Part shown: positions 1-5,356 of the stretch, in pieces
Layout: every line of letters starts with the position of its first letter
How positions within the stretch are numbered: the first letter of the stretch is position 1
From: Elusimicrobia bacterium RIFCSPLOWO2_01_FULL_59_12
Lineage (GTDB): Bacteria > Elusimicrobiota > Elusimicrobia > 2-01-FULL-59-12
DNA: 6,419 nt
Direction of reading: 5' to 3'
Assembly (NCBI GenBank): GCA_001800075.1
Contig: MGUR01000006.1
Coordinates: 8,012-14,430 of the forward strand
The notes under the pieces: generated by a model
The model's input: only the letters and a program-made list of their open reading frames with translations
Database searches by the model: none
Told to the model about the DNA's origin: nothing
Made by a program: the position numbers and the translations under genes

Positions 1-29
1 CCAAAGACACAATGGCGGGCTGCCAGAAA

Positions 30-58
30 AGTATAACACCCGTTTTTTTGACATGCAA
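30..58 (-). promoter_or_regulatory. candidate leftward sigma70-type promoter
   Basis: Read on the minus strand, TATACT (plus 30-35) is preceded by TG plus one base (extended -10) and, after a 17-bp spacer, by TTGCAT (plus 53-58), a poor -35 box matching 3 of 6 bases. It would fire to the left, out of the window, towards a divergent gene that cannot be seen. The extended -10 is good and the -35 weak, so this is only a candidate in AT-rich DNA. Confidence 0.3.
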
Positions 59-118
59 TAACAATTTGATTAAGCGTGATTTAGGCGCTTTACACAAATT
101 CATAATGGCATCTAAAAC
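48..118 (+). promoter_or_regulatory. AT-rich upstream region with candidate rightward promoters
   Basis: The first 160 bases are much more AT-rich than the genes and hold no convincing ORF. A perfect TTGACA lies at 48-53, but the hexamer 17 bases on (TAAGCG) is a poor -10. A second pair, TTTACA (89-94) and TAAAAC (113-118) with an 18-bp spacer, matches 5/6 and 4/6 and would start RNA near 125, a sensible distance before the start at 205. A small inverted repeat, AAGCG/CGCTT (72-76 and 86-90), lies between the two boxes. One of these probably drives the FlgD-like gene; which one is uncertain. Confidence 0.3.
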
Positions 119-204
119 GCACTGTCATATCAGCATGAAATATATCGCTTTAAAAGGTATTGACAGAGCGGAATTGGCGGGTTAAACATCGCGTGGAGGA
201 TATC

Positions 205-483
205 ATGGACAGTCTGCCGATGAGATCGCTGAGACCCTTCCATCAAACCAGGCACGGGAACACGGGTTTTGAGTTCGACCCCAAGGCGACCGAGGTCGTC
301 ATATTGGACCGAAGCGGCCGGACGATTTGGCAGAAACGCAAGGGGGAAACACCCGCCCCCATCCGCTGGACGGGCACCGATACCCTGGGTCAAACCGTGG
401 AAACAGGCGACTATATCTGCAAGATCACCTATCCGGACGAGAAAGTCTCTTATCTGCCGTTCGTTTTCGTAAAGAAAAACTAA
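205..483 (+). CDS. small stand-alone FlgD Ig-like domain protein
   Basis: This 92-residue protein consists almost entirely of one beta-sandwich domain of the FlgD Ig-like type. Residues 30-42 give the strand-turn-strand pattern EVVILDRSGRTIW, residues 53-62 the hallmark hydrophobic-x-W-x-G-x-D-x-x-G (W55, G57, D59, G62), and residues 65-74 the V-x-x-G-x-Y end motif (G68, Y70). In other proteins this domain is a C-terminal module of flagellar hook-capping protein or of secreted and sorted proteins; here nothing else is attached and no signal peptide is visible. I chose the ATG at 205 because GGAGGA lies at 195-200. An in-frame TTG at 160 would add 15 charged residues but has no well-placed ribosome site. 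Its role is unknown. It could be a free adaptor or the remnant of a longer surface protein, and is probably transcribed alone and stopped at the terminator at 561-601. Confidence 0.7.
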   Translation: MDSLPMRSLRPFHQTRHGNTGFEFDPKATEVVILDRSGRTIWQKRKGETPAPIRWTGTDTLGQTVETGDYICKITYPDEKVSYLPFVFVKKN

Positions 484-560
484 CCGTTTTGACCCTCCGC
501 CGCTGAGACGCTGGCGGACCCGCCCAAGTTGTGGCGCGTGCTGAAAGGGGGACGATCATG
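484..560 (+). promoter_or_regulatory. structured GC-rich leader before the nadC terminator
   Basis: This gap has no ORF but several competing short hairpins: TCCGCC/GGCGGA (496-501 with 513-518), GGCG/CGCC (513-516 with 521-524), CGCC/GGCG (521-524 with 533-536) and GCGTG/CATGC (536-540 with 557-561, one G-U pair). The last would use the first base of the terminator stem. Mutually exclusive stems just before an intrinsic terminator are what an attenuator leader looks like. I do not recognise a known riboswitch class, and no good promoter is visible inside. It may equally be only the 3' untranslated end of the FlgD-like gene. Confidence 0.3.
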
Positions 561-601
561 CGAGGATCCGTCGAGAGATCGACGGCTCCTCGTTTTCTTT
601 T
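561..601 (+). terminator. intrinsic (rho-independent) terminator just upstream of nadC
   Basis: The arms CGAGGATCCGTCGA (561-574) and TCGACGGCTCCTCG (579-592) pair at 13 of 14 positions around a GAGA loop and are followed at once by a T-rich tract (593-601, eight T in nine bases). This is a textbook strong terminator. It ends the FlgD-like transcript. It also stands only 12 nt before the nadC start codon, leaving almost no room for a separate promoter and leader, so nadC RNA probably has to read through it. Confidence 0.85.
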
Positions 602-613
602 GGGGTAAGCGTT

Positions 614-1504
614 TTGTTATCGTATAGCCCCGTGCATTGGAACTCCCCAGCGATCCACAGTCTGATTCATCTGGCTCTCGAAGAAGACGCTGCGAATCAT
701 GACATCACCACCCGGACGTTGATCCCGGCCCATCTCCGGATTGAAGCGCAGATCAGGGCCAAAGGGCATGGTGTGGTTTGCGGGATCCATGTCGCAGAGG
801 CCTGCTTCAAGCAGCTCGACTCCCACTGCATCTTTTCGCAGCATCTTCCCGAAGGCCGACAGGTTAAACCGGGCACCGTCTTGGCCACGATTCGCGGCAA
901 AGCCCGCGCGATCTTGTCAGCTGAACGCACGGCCCTGAATGCGCTGCAGCATCTGTCCGGCATCGCCACCTTCACGCGCACCCAGGTGCGGCGCCTGCAT
1001 TCTAAACGCACCGCCATCTATGACACCCGCAAAACGCTTCCCGGTTGGCGCGAACTTCAAAAGCATGCCGTGCGTTGCGGGGGTGGGAAAAACCACCGGA
1101 TGTCCCTGCGGACTTATGTCCTGATTAAGGATAATCATTTGCGCATATGCCGTTTGATCAATAAAGATTGGATTCAAGCGATGAAACGCTTGCGGAGAAG
1201 GCATCCTTCCCTCCCGGTCGAAATGGAAATTCAGACGAATAGGGATGTAAAAGATGCTCTGCGCCTGGCGCCCCACCAGGTCCTGCTGGATAATATGCGC
1301 CCGACGAGCCTCCGGGCCTTGATTAAAAAACTCCGTCTCCGGCTGCCGCATGCCGAAATCGAGATCTCCGGTGGGGTCCGTCCCGAGCAGCTGCAACACC
1401 TTCGCCGTTTGGGGGTTGAGCGGATCTCCATGGGGCGGTTGACGCACTCAGCCCCTGCCTTTGACTGTACATTGGATATTACCCGTGTATTCAACGCGCG
1501 ATAA
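614..1504 (+). CDS. nadC: nicotinate-nucleotide pyrophosphorylase (carboxylating)
   Basis: NadC joins quinolinate and phosphoribosyl pyrophosphate to nicotinate mononucleotide with loss of CO2, the entry to NAD in the de novo pathway, in the cytoplasm. The 296-residue length is normal. Family signatures are present in order: the D-I-T-T substrate-entry segment near residue 30, T-R-K-T (138-141), H-A-V-R-C-G-G-G-K-N-H-R (151-162), I-K-D-N-H (171-175), E-M-E-I-Q (203-207), L-D-N-M (225-228), I-S-G-G-V (251-255) and the C-terminal S-M-G-x-L-T-H-S-A-P. The basic residues R139, K140, R162 and K172 are those expected to bind quinolinate and PRPP. The TTG start follows GGGGT (602-606), spaced 7 nt, right after the terminator T-tract; a GTG at 632 has no ribosome site. 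It is the first gene of a tightly packed five-gene run and overlaps birA. Confidence 0.95.
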   Translation: MLSYSPVHWNSPAIHSLIHLALEEDAANHDITTRTLIPAHLRIEAQIRAKGHGVVCGIHVAEACFKQLDSHCIFSQHLPEGRQVKPGTVLATIRGKARAILSAERTALNALQHLSGIATFTRTQVRRLHSKRTAIYDTRKTLPGWRELQKHAVRCGGGKNHRMSLRTYVLIKDNHLRICRLINKDWIQAMKRLRRRHPSLPVEMEIQTNRDVKDALRLAPHQVLLDNMRPTSLRALIKKLRLRLPHAEIEISGGVRPEQLQHLRRLGVERISMGRLTHSAPAFDCTLDITRVFNAR

Positions 1505-2528
1505 GATCTTGCTGGCATTGGAAAATAGCCCTCGCCACATGATTTCCGGGGCGTCGCTGGCCGGCCGGCTGGGACTGACGCGCGCTTCCGTATGGAAGCA
1601 CATCCATGCCCTGCGCGCGGAAGGCTTCCCGATCCGGGCCCGGAAGGCGTCAGGATACCGCCTGAGCGAACCCTTTGATTTTTCCTTACTCAGAGGGGAA
1701 GCCGCCCGAGCCCTGCCTGCCCTCCCTCCAGTGCGTTCCATGGAGGAGGGCCCGCCTCCATTAACGCATTGGACGCGGGCCGGCAGGCAGGGCCTGCGGT
1801 TCTGGAAAATCCATTATCAATTCTCGACCGCATCCACCCAAGCGCAGGCGAAGGCGGCGGCGGAGCAACACGCGGCCGAAGGCAACCTCTGGGTTGCGGA
1901 AAAGCAAACGGCCGGCAGAGGGCGCCTCAACCGCACCTGGGACTCTGCGCTCGGCGGGCTGTGGGTGTCTATACTGCTTCGTCCGGCGATCGTCCCCTCG
2001 CGAGTGCCCTCTTTGACTCTGGTCACGGCGCTGGCGCTCGCGGAGGCCATCCAATCCGAGACGGGACTGGCGGCACGTTTGAAGTGGCCTAACGATGTAG
2101 TGATAGAAACGCCCAAGGGATGGCGGAAAGTGGCGGGTATTTTGACTGAGATGTCCGCGGAAGTCGACCGCACGCGTTGGGTGATTATCGGGGTCGGGGT
2201 GAACGTCTCTAACCGCTTGCCGCAGGCGCTGGCGGACCGCGCCGTCTCCTTGAGCGCTCTCGCGCGAGCCCAGGTGAACAGGGCTTCGTTGCTTAAAGCC
2301 TTTCTGAGCCGCCTCGGGACAGCCTACCGGCGGTTCGAAAAATCAGGTTTTGAAGCTTTTCGGGAACTCTACTGGCGTCAATACAGCCTGCCGGACAAAG
2401 CCGTTCAGTTGAAAACCTCCCAGGGCCGTAGGCGCGGAATTGCCCGCGGCGTTGACGGGCACGGAGCGTTGGTAGTAGAATCGCAACATCAAACTACGTC
2501 TATTTGGGAAGGTGAAATCATCATATGA
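1485..2528 (+). CDS. birA: biotin-protein ligase / biotin operon repressor (bifunctional BirA)
   Basis: BirA activates biotin with ATP and attaches it to a lysine of biotin carboxyl carrier protein; forms with an N-terminal winged helix also repress biotin genes. Numbering from the GTG at 1485: winged helix about residues 4-62 (helix-turn-helix S-L-A-x-R-L-G-L-T-R-A-S-V-W-K-H-I, wing G-Y-R-L), catalytic domain from about 105 with the biotinyl-AMP loop G-R-G-R-L-N-R-T-W (144-152), K-W-P-N-D (200-204), catalytic-type lysine K215 in R-K-V-A-G-I-L and G-V-G-V-N-V, then a small C-terminal SH3-like domain with G-x-D-x-x-G-A-L. A TTG at 1461 would add eight residues. Neither start has a good ribosome site, so translation is probably coupled to nadC, which it overlaps by 20 nt. 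The linker between the two domains is roughly 25-28 residues longer than in typical BirA and Pro-rich, and its DNA is a large inverted repeat. The stop overlaps the sat start (ATGA). Confidence 0.92.
   Translation: MYSTRDKILLALENSPRHMISGASLAGRLGLTRASVWKHIHALRAEGFPIRARKASGYRLSEPFDFSLLRGEAARALPALPPVRSMEEGPPPLTHWTRAGRQGLRFWKIHYQFSTASTQAQAKAAAEQHAAEGNLWVAEKQTAGRGRLNRTWDSALGGLWVSILLRPAIVPSRVPSLTLVTALALAEAIQSETGLAARLKWPNDVVIETPKGWRKVAGILTEMSAEVDRTRWVIIGVGVNVSNRLPQALADRAVSLSALARAQVNRASLLKAFLSRLGTAYRRFEKSGFEAFRELYWRQYSLPDKAVQLKTSQGRRRGIARGVDGHGALVVESQHQTTSIWEGEIII
1701..1800. repeat. nested inverted repeat (palindromic element) inside birA
   Basis: Perfect 12-bp arms GCCCTGCCTGCC (1710-1721) and GGCAGGCAGGGC (1782-1793) enclose a second dyad: TGCGTT/AACGCA (1732-1737 with 1763-1768) and then ATGGAGG/CCTCCAT (1740-1746 with 1755-1761) around AGGGCCCG. 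A further 5 pairs (1701-1705 with 1796-1800, one G-U) extend the outer stem. The stretch 1710-1793 is exactly 28 codons in the birA frame, coding residues 76-103 in the long interdomain linker. It has no stop codon in that frame. It could be an in-frame mobile palindrome or a locally evolved mRNA hairpin. No second copy is seen in the window. Confidence 0.65.
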
Positions 2529-3694
2529 AAGCAGCTATCGAAACGAAGAGATGGAACGGACCCGCGGAGCCCCACGGGGGGTCCCTGATCGATTTAGCGG
2601 TACCGGCCGAAGAGGCCGCGGAGTGGAGGGGGAGGCAAAAATCATTGCCGACGTTGGCTTTGGATGGGCGGTCGCTGGCCGATCTTGAAATGCTGGCCAT
2701 GGGCGGGTTTTCACCTCTCAAAGGCTTTATGGTCAAAGAGGATTACGACAGCGTCATTGACCAAATGCACCTGGCCAACGGCTGTGTCTGGACGATTCCT
2801 GTCACCTTGGCCACATCCCGGGAAGAAGCCGAGCGGTTTAAGGTGGGGCAGCCCATCGGCCTGCTGGATGGGACCCGGCTGATTGCGGTGCTTCACTTGG
2901 AAGAAAAGTTCGAAGCGGACCGCTCCCGGGAGGCCATGGGCGTCTATCGAACCCAGGAAACCGCGCACCCCGGGGTGGGGGCGTTGTATGCGAAGGGGGA
3001 GATTCTTCTGGGAGGCACGGTGGAGGTTCTGGACGCGCCCACGCATAATGACTTTTTACCCTACCGCCTGACGCCGGCTCAAACCCGGCAAATCATGGAC
3101 GAACGCGGATGGAAACGGGTCGTCGGTTTCCAAACCCGCAATCCGATTCACCGGGCCCATGAATACCTCACCAAATCCGCCCTCGAAATCGTCGACGGGC
3201 TGCTGCTCCATCCCCTGGTGGGCGCGACCAAGGCCGATGACATCCCGGCCAGCGTCCGGATGCAGTGCTACGAAGTGCTCATGGAGAATTACTACCCGAA
3301 AAACCGGGTTCTTTTGGCGGTCAACCCCGCCAACATGAATTACGCGGGGCCGCGGGAGGCCGTCTTCCATGCGCTCATTCGCAAGAACTTCGGCTGCACG
3401 CACTTTATCGTAGGGCGCGATCATGCGGGGGTCGGGAGCTATTACGGACCGTATGACGCCCAAAAAATCTTCGATGAGTTTAAGCCCGGGGAAGTCGGCA
3501 TCACGCCGCTTTTCTATGAAAACAGCTTCTATTGCAAGCCCTGCGAAGGAATGGCCTCTCAGAAGACCTGCCCGCATACCGACGCGGACCGGGTGATTCT
3601 TTCGGGAACAAAAGTGCGCGAGCTTTTGAGCAAAAAGCAGCTGCCCCCCATGGAGTTTTCCCGCCCTGAAGTAGCCAAAATCCTGATGGGATGA
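2525..3694 (+). CDS. sat: sulfate adenylyltransferase (ATP sulfurylase)
   Basis: Sat converts sulfate and ATP to adenosine 5'-phosphosulfate (APS) and pyrophosphate, the first step of sulfate use; the same enzyme type works in reverse in sulfur oxidisers. The 389-residue single-chain form is the archaeal/bacterial Sat type, not the CysDN heterodimer, and has no APS-kinase domain. Visible motifs: P-H-G-G-x-L near the start (16-21), Q-T-R-N-P-I-H-R-A-H (203-212, the ATP-binding T/Q-x-R-N-P-x-H-x-x-H), G-A-T-K (233-236), V-N-P-A-N-M-N-Y-A-G-P-R-E-A from 266, V-G-R-D-H-A-G (296-302) and a zinc-type cluster C337, C340, C349, H351, as in thermophile and chemolithotroph enzymes. The start lies in the birA stop (ATGA), with AAGGTG at 2509-2514 as a distant ribosome site. 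The stop overlaps the next gene by 4 nt. No APS reductase or sulfite reductase is in view, so the direction of sulfur flow is inferred only from the cysteine synthase next to it. Confidence 0.96.
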   Translation: MKAAIETKRWNGPAEPHGGSLIDLAVPAEEAAEWRGRQKSLPTLALDGRSLADLEMLAMGGFSPLKGFMVKEDYDSVIDQMHLANGCVWTIPVTLATSREEAERFKVGQPIGLLDGTRLIAVLHLEEKFEADRSREAMGVYRTQETAHPGVGALYAKGEILLGGTVEVLDAPTHNDFLPYRLTPAQTRQIMDERGWKRVVGFQTRNPIHRAHEYLTKSALEIVDGLLLHPLVGATKADDIPASVRMQCYEVLMENYYPKNRVLLAVNPANMNYAGPREAVFHALIRKNFGCTHFIVGRDHAGVGSYYGPYDAQKIFDEFKPGEVGITPLFYENSFYCKPCEGMASQKTCPHTDADRVILSGTKVRELLSKKQLPPMEFSRPEVAKILMG

Positions 3695-4650
3695 TCACCC
3701 CCAAGCTGGGCACCGGCGTCGTTGATTTAATCGGCAACACGCCTTTGCTGCGCCTGGAGCGTTTGCGGTATTGGCTCGGGGAGCAGAATAAGGTCGAGTT
3801 GCTGGCAAAGGCCGAATTCGCCAACCCGGGCGGGAGCGTCAAAGATCGCCCCGCGCTCCGCATGATTCAGGAAGGGATCCGCGAAAAGAAGCTCACTCCC
3901 GATAAAATCATCATGGATTCCTCTTCCGGCAACACGGGGGTGGCCTACGCGATGATCGGGGCCGCGCTCGGCTACCGCGTGGAGCTTGTGATCCCGGAAA
4001 ATGCGGGTGAAAAGCGGCGCATTGCCGAGACCTTCGGGGCCCAAGTCATCCTGACGGATCCTCTGGAGGGATCTGACGGCGCCATTCTGGAAGCCCAGTC
4101 GCGCCTTCGCAAAAACCCCGGCCGCTATTTCATGCCCGATCAATACAACAACCCGAACAACTGGAAGGCGCACTACGACACCACGGCGATGGAAATCTGG
4201 AAACAGACCGAAGGCCGGGTCACCCACTTCGTGGCGGGGATCGGCACCTCCGGGACCCTGATGGGGACCGGCCGCCGGTTGAAAGAGCTCAATCCCAAGA
4301 TCGAAGTGATCGCGGTGGAACCGGCGGGCGCGCTGCACGGCCTGGAAGGGTTGAAGCATATGGAAAGTTCCATCGTCCCCGGCATTTACGATCCCCGCGG
4401 GCACGACCGCAAACTCTCCATCTACACCGAAGACGCCTATGAAATGGTGTGCCGCATTGCACGGGAAGAAGGTCTCTTGCTGGGCTACTCGGGAGGCGCC
4501 GCGCTGCAGGGCGCTTTTGAGGTGGCCCAGGGATTAAAGGAAGGCGTGGTCGTCACGGTCCTGCCGGACCGGGGCGACCGCTATCTGCACAGCCAATTTT
4601 GGGATGAGATCCTGACCTTTTGGGAGAAACACGGCAGTAATCCCCTGTAA
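3691..4650 (+). CDS. cysM: PLP-dependent cysteine synthase, CysM-like
   Basis: This fold-type II PLP enzyme makes cysteine from an activated serine and a sulfur donor. Key parts are visible: N-P-G-G-S-V-K-D-R (45-53) with Schiff-base lysine K51, the substrate loop S-S-G-N-T-G (78-83), phosphate-binding G-I-G-T-S-G-T (183-189), and G-Y-S-G-G-A with S267 facing the PLP ring nitrogen. Several stretches (K-D-R-P-A-x-R-M-I, T-H-F-V-A-G-x-G-T-x-G-T-L-M-G-T-G-R, V-P-x-x-Y-D-P) resemble the mycobacterial CysM that uses thiocarboxylated carrier CysO more than classical CysK, and the next gene is a CysO-cysteine-type peptidase. As I recall it, mycobacterial CysM has an Arg after the E-P motif that helps select O-phosphoserine; here that position is A212, so the donor (O-acetylserine or O-phosphoserine) is open. 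It overlaps sat by 4 nt. The family is certain; the CysM rather than CysK assignment is inference. Confidence 0.88.
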   Translation: MITPKLGTGVVDLIGNTPLLRLERLRYWLGEQNKVELLAKAEFANPGGSVKDRPALRMIQEGIREKKLTPDKIIMDSSSGNTGVAYAMIGAALGYRVELVIPENAGEKRRIAETFGAQVILTDPLEGSDGAILEAQSRLRKNPGRYFMPDQYNNPNNWKAHYDTTAMEIWKQTEGRVTHFVAGIGTSGTLMGTGRRLKELNPKIEVIAVEPAGALHGLEGLKHMESSIVPGIYDPRGHDRKLSIYTEDAYEMVCRIAREEGLLLGYSGGAALQGAFEVAQGLKEGVVVTVLPDRGDRYLHSQFWDEILTFWEKHGSNPL

Positions 4651-5090
4651 TGCCTCCTTCCATCACGTTCACCGCGGATTCTTGGGAAAACCTCAAGACG
4701 TTATCAGAGCAGGCGTATCCTTTTGAGGGGTGCGGCCTTTTGCTCGGTCCCTTCGCATCGGAAAAACAAGTCCTGCGCATCGTGACGCTGAGGAATATGC
4801 TGAAGGAGGAGGGTCGAGGCCGTTTCGATTTTTCCTTTTCGCCCAAAGAATTTATGGAAGCGCAGCTCGCCGCGGAAAAGCAGCAGCTCGATGTGGTGGG
4901 GATATTTCACACCCATCCGGACCACCCGCCGCGGCCCAGCCCCACCGACGCCAGCCAGCCGATGCTCGCAGGCTGGATCAACCTCATCGCTTCGGTCCAT
5001 GGAGGGAAATTCAAGGAAGCCAAGGCCTGGTGGCGGGACGATGAGCAAAAACCCTTCGTGGAAACCGCTTTAATTGTGCCGTTGGCTTGA
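4650..5090 (+). CDS. JAMM/MPN+ zinc metallopeptidase, Mec (CysO-cysteine peptidase) type
   Basis: A 146-residue single-domain JAMM (Mov34/MPN/PAD-1, M67 family) protein. The complete zinc site is present: E26 in P-F-E-G-C-G-L-L-L-G, H87 and H89 in H-T-H-P, then S97 and D100 in S-P-T-D, i.e. H-x-H-x7-S-x-x-D. JAMM enzymes cleave bonds at the C-terminal glycine of ubiquitin-like proteins. In mycobacteria the homologue Mec releases cysteine from the carrier CysO after CysM has loaded it. Position right behind the CysM-like gene, with stop and start fused as TAATG, supports the same role here. There is no ThiS/MoaD-like carrier or E1-like MoeB/ThiF in the window, so the substrate is inferred. No ribosome site precedes the ATG; termination-reinitiation is likely. 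The stop codon lies within the -35 box of the next promoter. Confidence 0.88.
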   Translation: MPPSITFTADSWENLKTLSEQAYPFEGCGLLLGPFASEKQVLRIVTLRNMLKEEGRGRFDFSFSPKEFMEAQLAAEKQQLDVVGIFHTHPDHPPRPSPTDASQPMLAGWINLIASVHGGKFKEAKAWWRDDEQKPFVETALIVPLA

Positions 5091-5115
5091 CAGAGAAATT
5101 CGGGTGTGATACAAC
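5087..5115 (+). promoter_or_regulatory. strong sigma70-type promoter of the histone-ubiE-nuo unit
   Basis: A perfect -35 box TTGACA (5087-5092) is followed by a 17-bp spacer and TACAAC (5110-5115, 4 of 6), which is preceded by TG plus one base (5107-5109), making an extended -10. Transcription would begin near 5122, leaving a leader of about 33 nt before the ATG at 5155. The -35 box overlaps the stop codon of the peptidase gene. It is the best promoter in the window. Confidence 0.75.
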
Positions 5116-5136
5116 ACAGATTCCTTATTTAAATCC

Positions 5137-5150
5137 TTAGGAGGTCCTAA
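5137..5150 (+). promoter_or_regulatory. Shine-Dalgarno of the histone gene inside a perfect dyad
   Basis: The sequence TTAGGA-GG-TCCTAA is a perfect 6-bp inverted repeat with a 2-base centre, and the ideal ribosome site AGGAGG (5139-5144) lies inside it, 10 nt before the ATG. In RNA it could form a 5-bp stem (5137-5141 with 5146-5150) closed by an AGGU loop, hiding half of the ribosome site. In DNA it could be a small operator downstream of the start site. Either would allow control of histone production; chance is also possible. Confidence 0.5.
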
Positions 5151-5154
5151 CCCC

Positions 5155-5337
5155 ATGGCTGAAACGTTGGTTGTTGTGAGCAAAATCAAGAAAACTGTCA
5201 AGGAAGCTGGATTTCGCACGGGCGGCGATTATATTGACGCGCTTTCAAGCCGGGTAGATAGCCTGGTTCAAGCCTCGATTTCCAAAGTCAAAGCCGACGG
5301 CAGCAAGAAAACCCTCGGAGCGGAAGACCTCCAGTAA
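5155..5337 (+). CDS. bacterial histone (single histone-fold protein)
   Basis: This 60-residue basic protein has the pattern of one histone fold and nothing more: short helix 1 (about 9-18, S-K-I-K-K-T-V-K-E-A), loop 1 with F20-R21-T22, long helix 2 (about 24-47, ending V-K-A-D-G), loop 2 with K51-K52-T53, and helix 3 beginning T-L-G-A-E-D-L. The last block matches the archaeal histone signature (R/K)-K-T-(V/L)-x-A-E-D-(I/L), and the V-V-x-S-K-I/V-K start resembles bacterial histones such as Bdellovibrio Bd0055. Such proteins dimerise and bind DNA through the loop 1/loop 2 residues; here R21, T22, K51, K52 and T53. It has its own strong promoter and near-ideal ribosome site, and its base composition is less GC-rich than its neighbours, all fitting high expression. 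It is shorter than HU/IHF (about 90 residues) and lacks their beta-arm. The family call comes from motif reading, not a search. Confidence 0.75.
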   Translation: MAETLVVVSKIKKTVKEAGFRTGGDYIDALSSRVDSLVQASISKVKADGSKKTLGAEDLQ

Positions 5338-5356
5338 GCTCGCTCGCGTAGCGTCC

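Noticed and set aside
497..525. CTGAGA and GACGCTGGCGG, which recall a TPP riboswitch and the start of 16S rRNA
   Set aside because: The second conserved half of the THI element is absent, and the rRNA-like match is about ten bases with no continuing similarity.
917..1447. Minus-strand ORF opposite nadC
   Set aside because: nadC has all family motifs on the plus strand; the antisense product shows no family features.
2248..2268. CTCGCGCGAG palindrome in birA
   Set aside because: A short GC-rich palindrome expected by chance at this base composition, with no flanking structure.
3727..4404. Long minus-strand ORF (225 codons) opposite cysM
   Set aside because: It lies fully opposite a certain gene, has no recognisable domain, and is the expected mirror of GC-rich codon bias.
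5338..5356. CGCT/AGCG mini-hairpin between the histone gene and ubiE as a terminator
   Set aside because: Only four pairs and no following T-tract.
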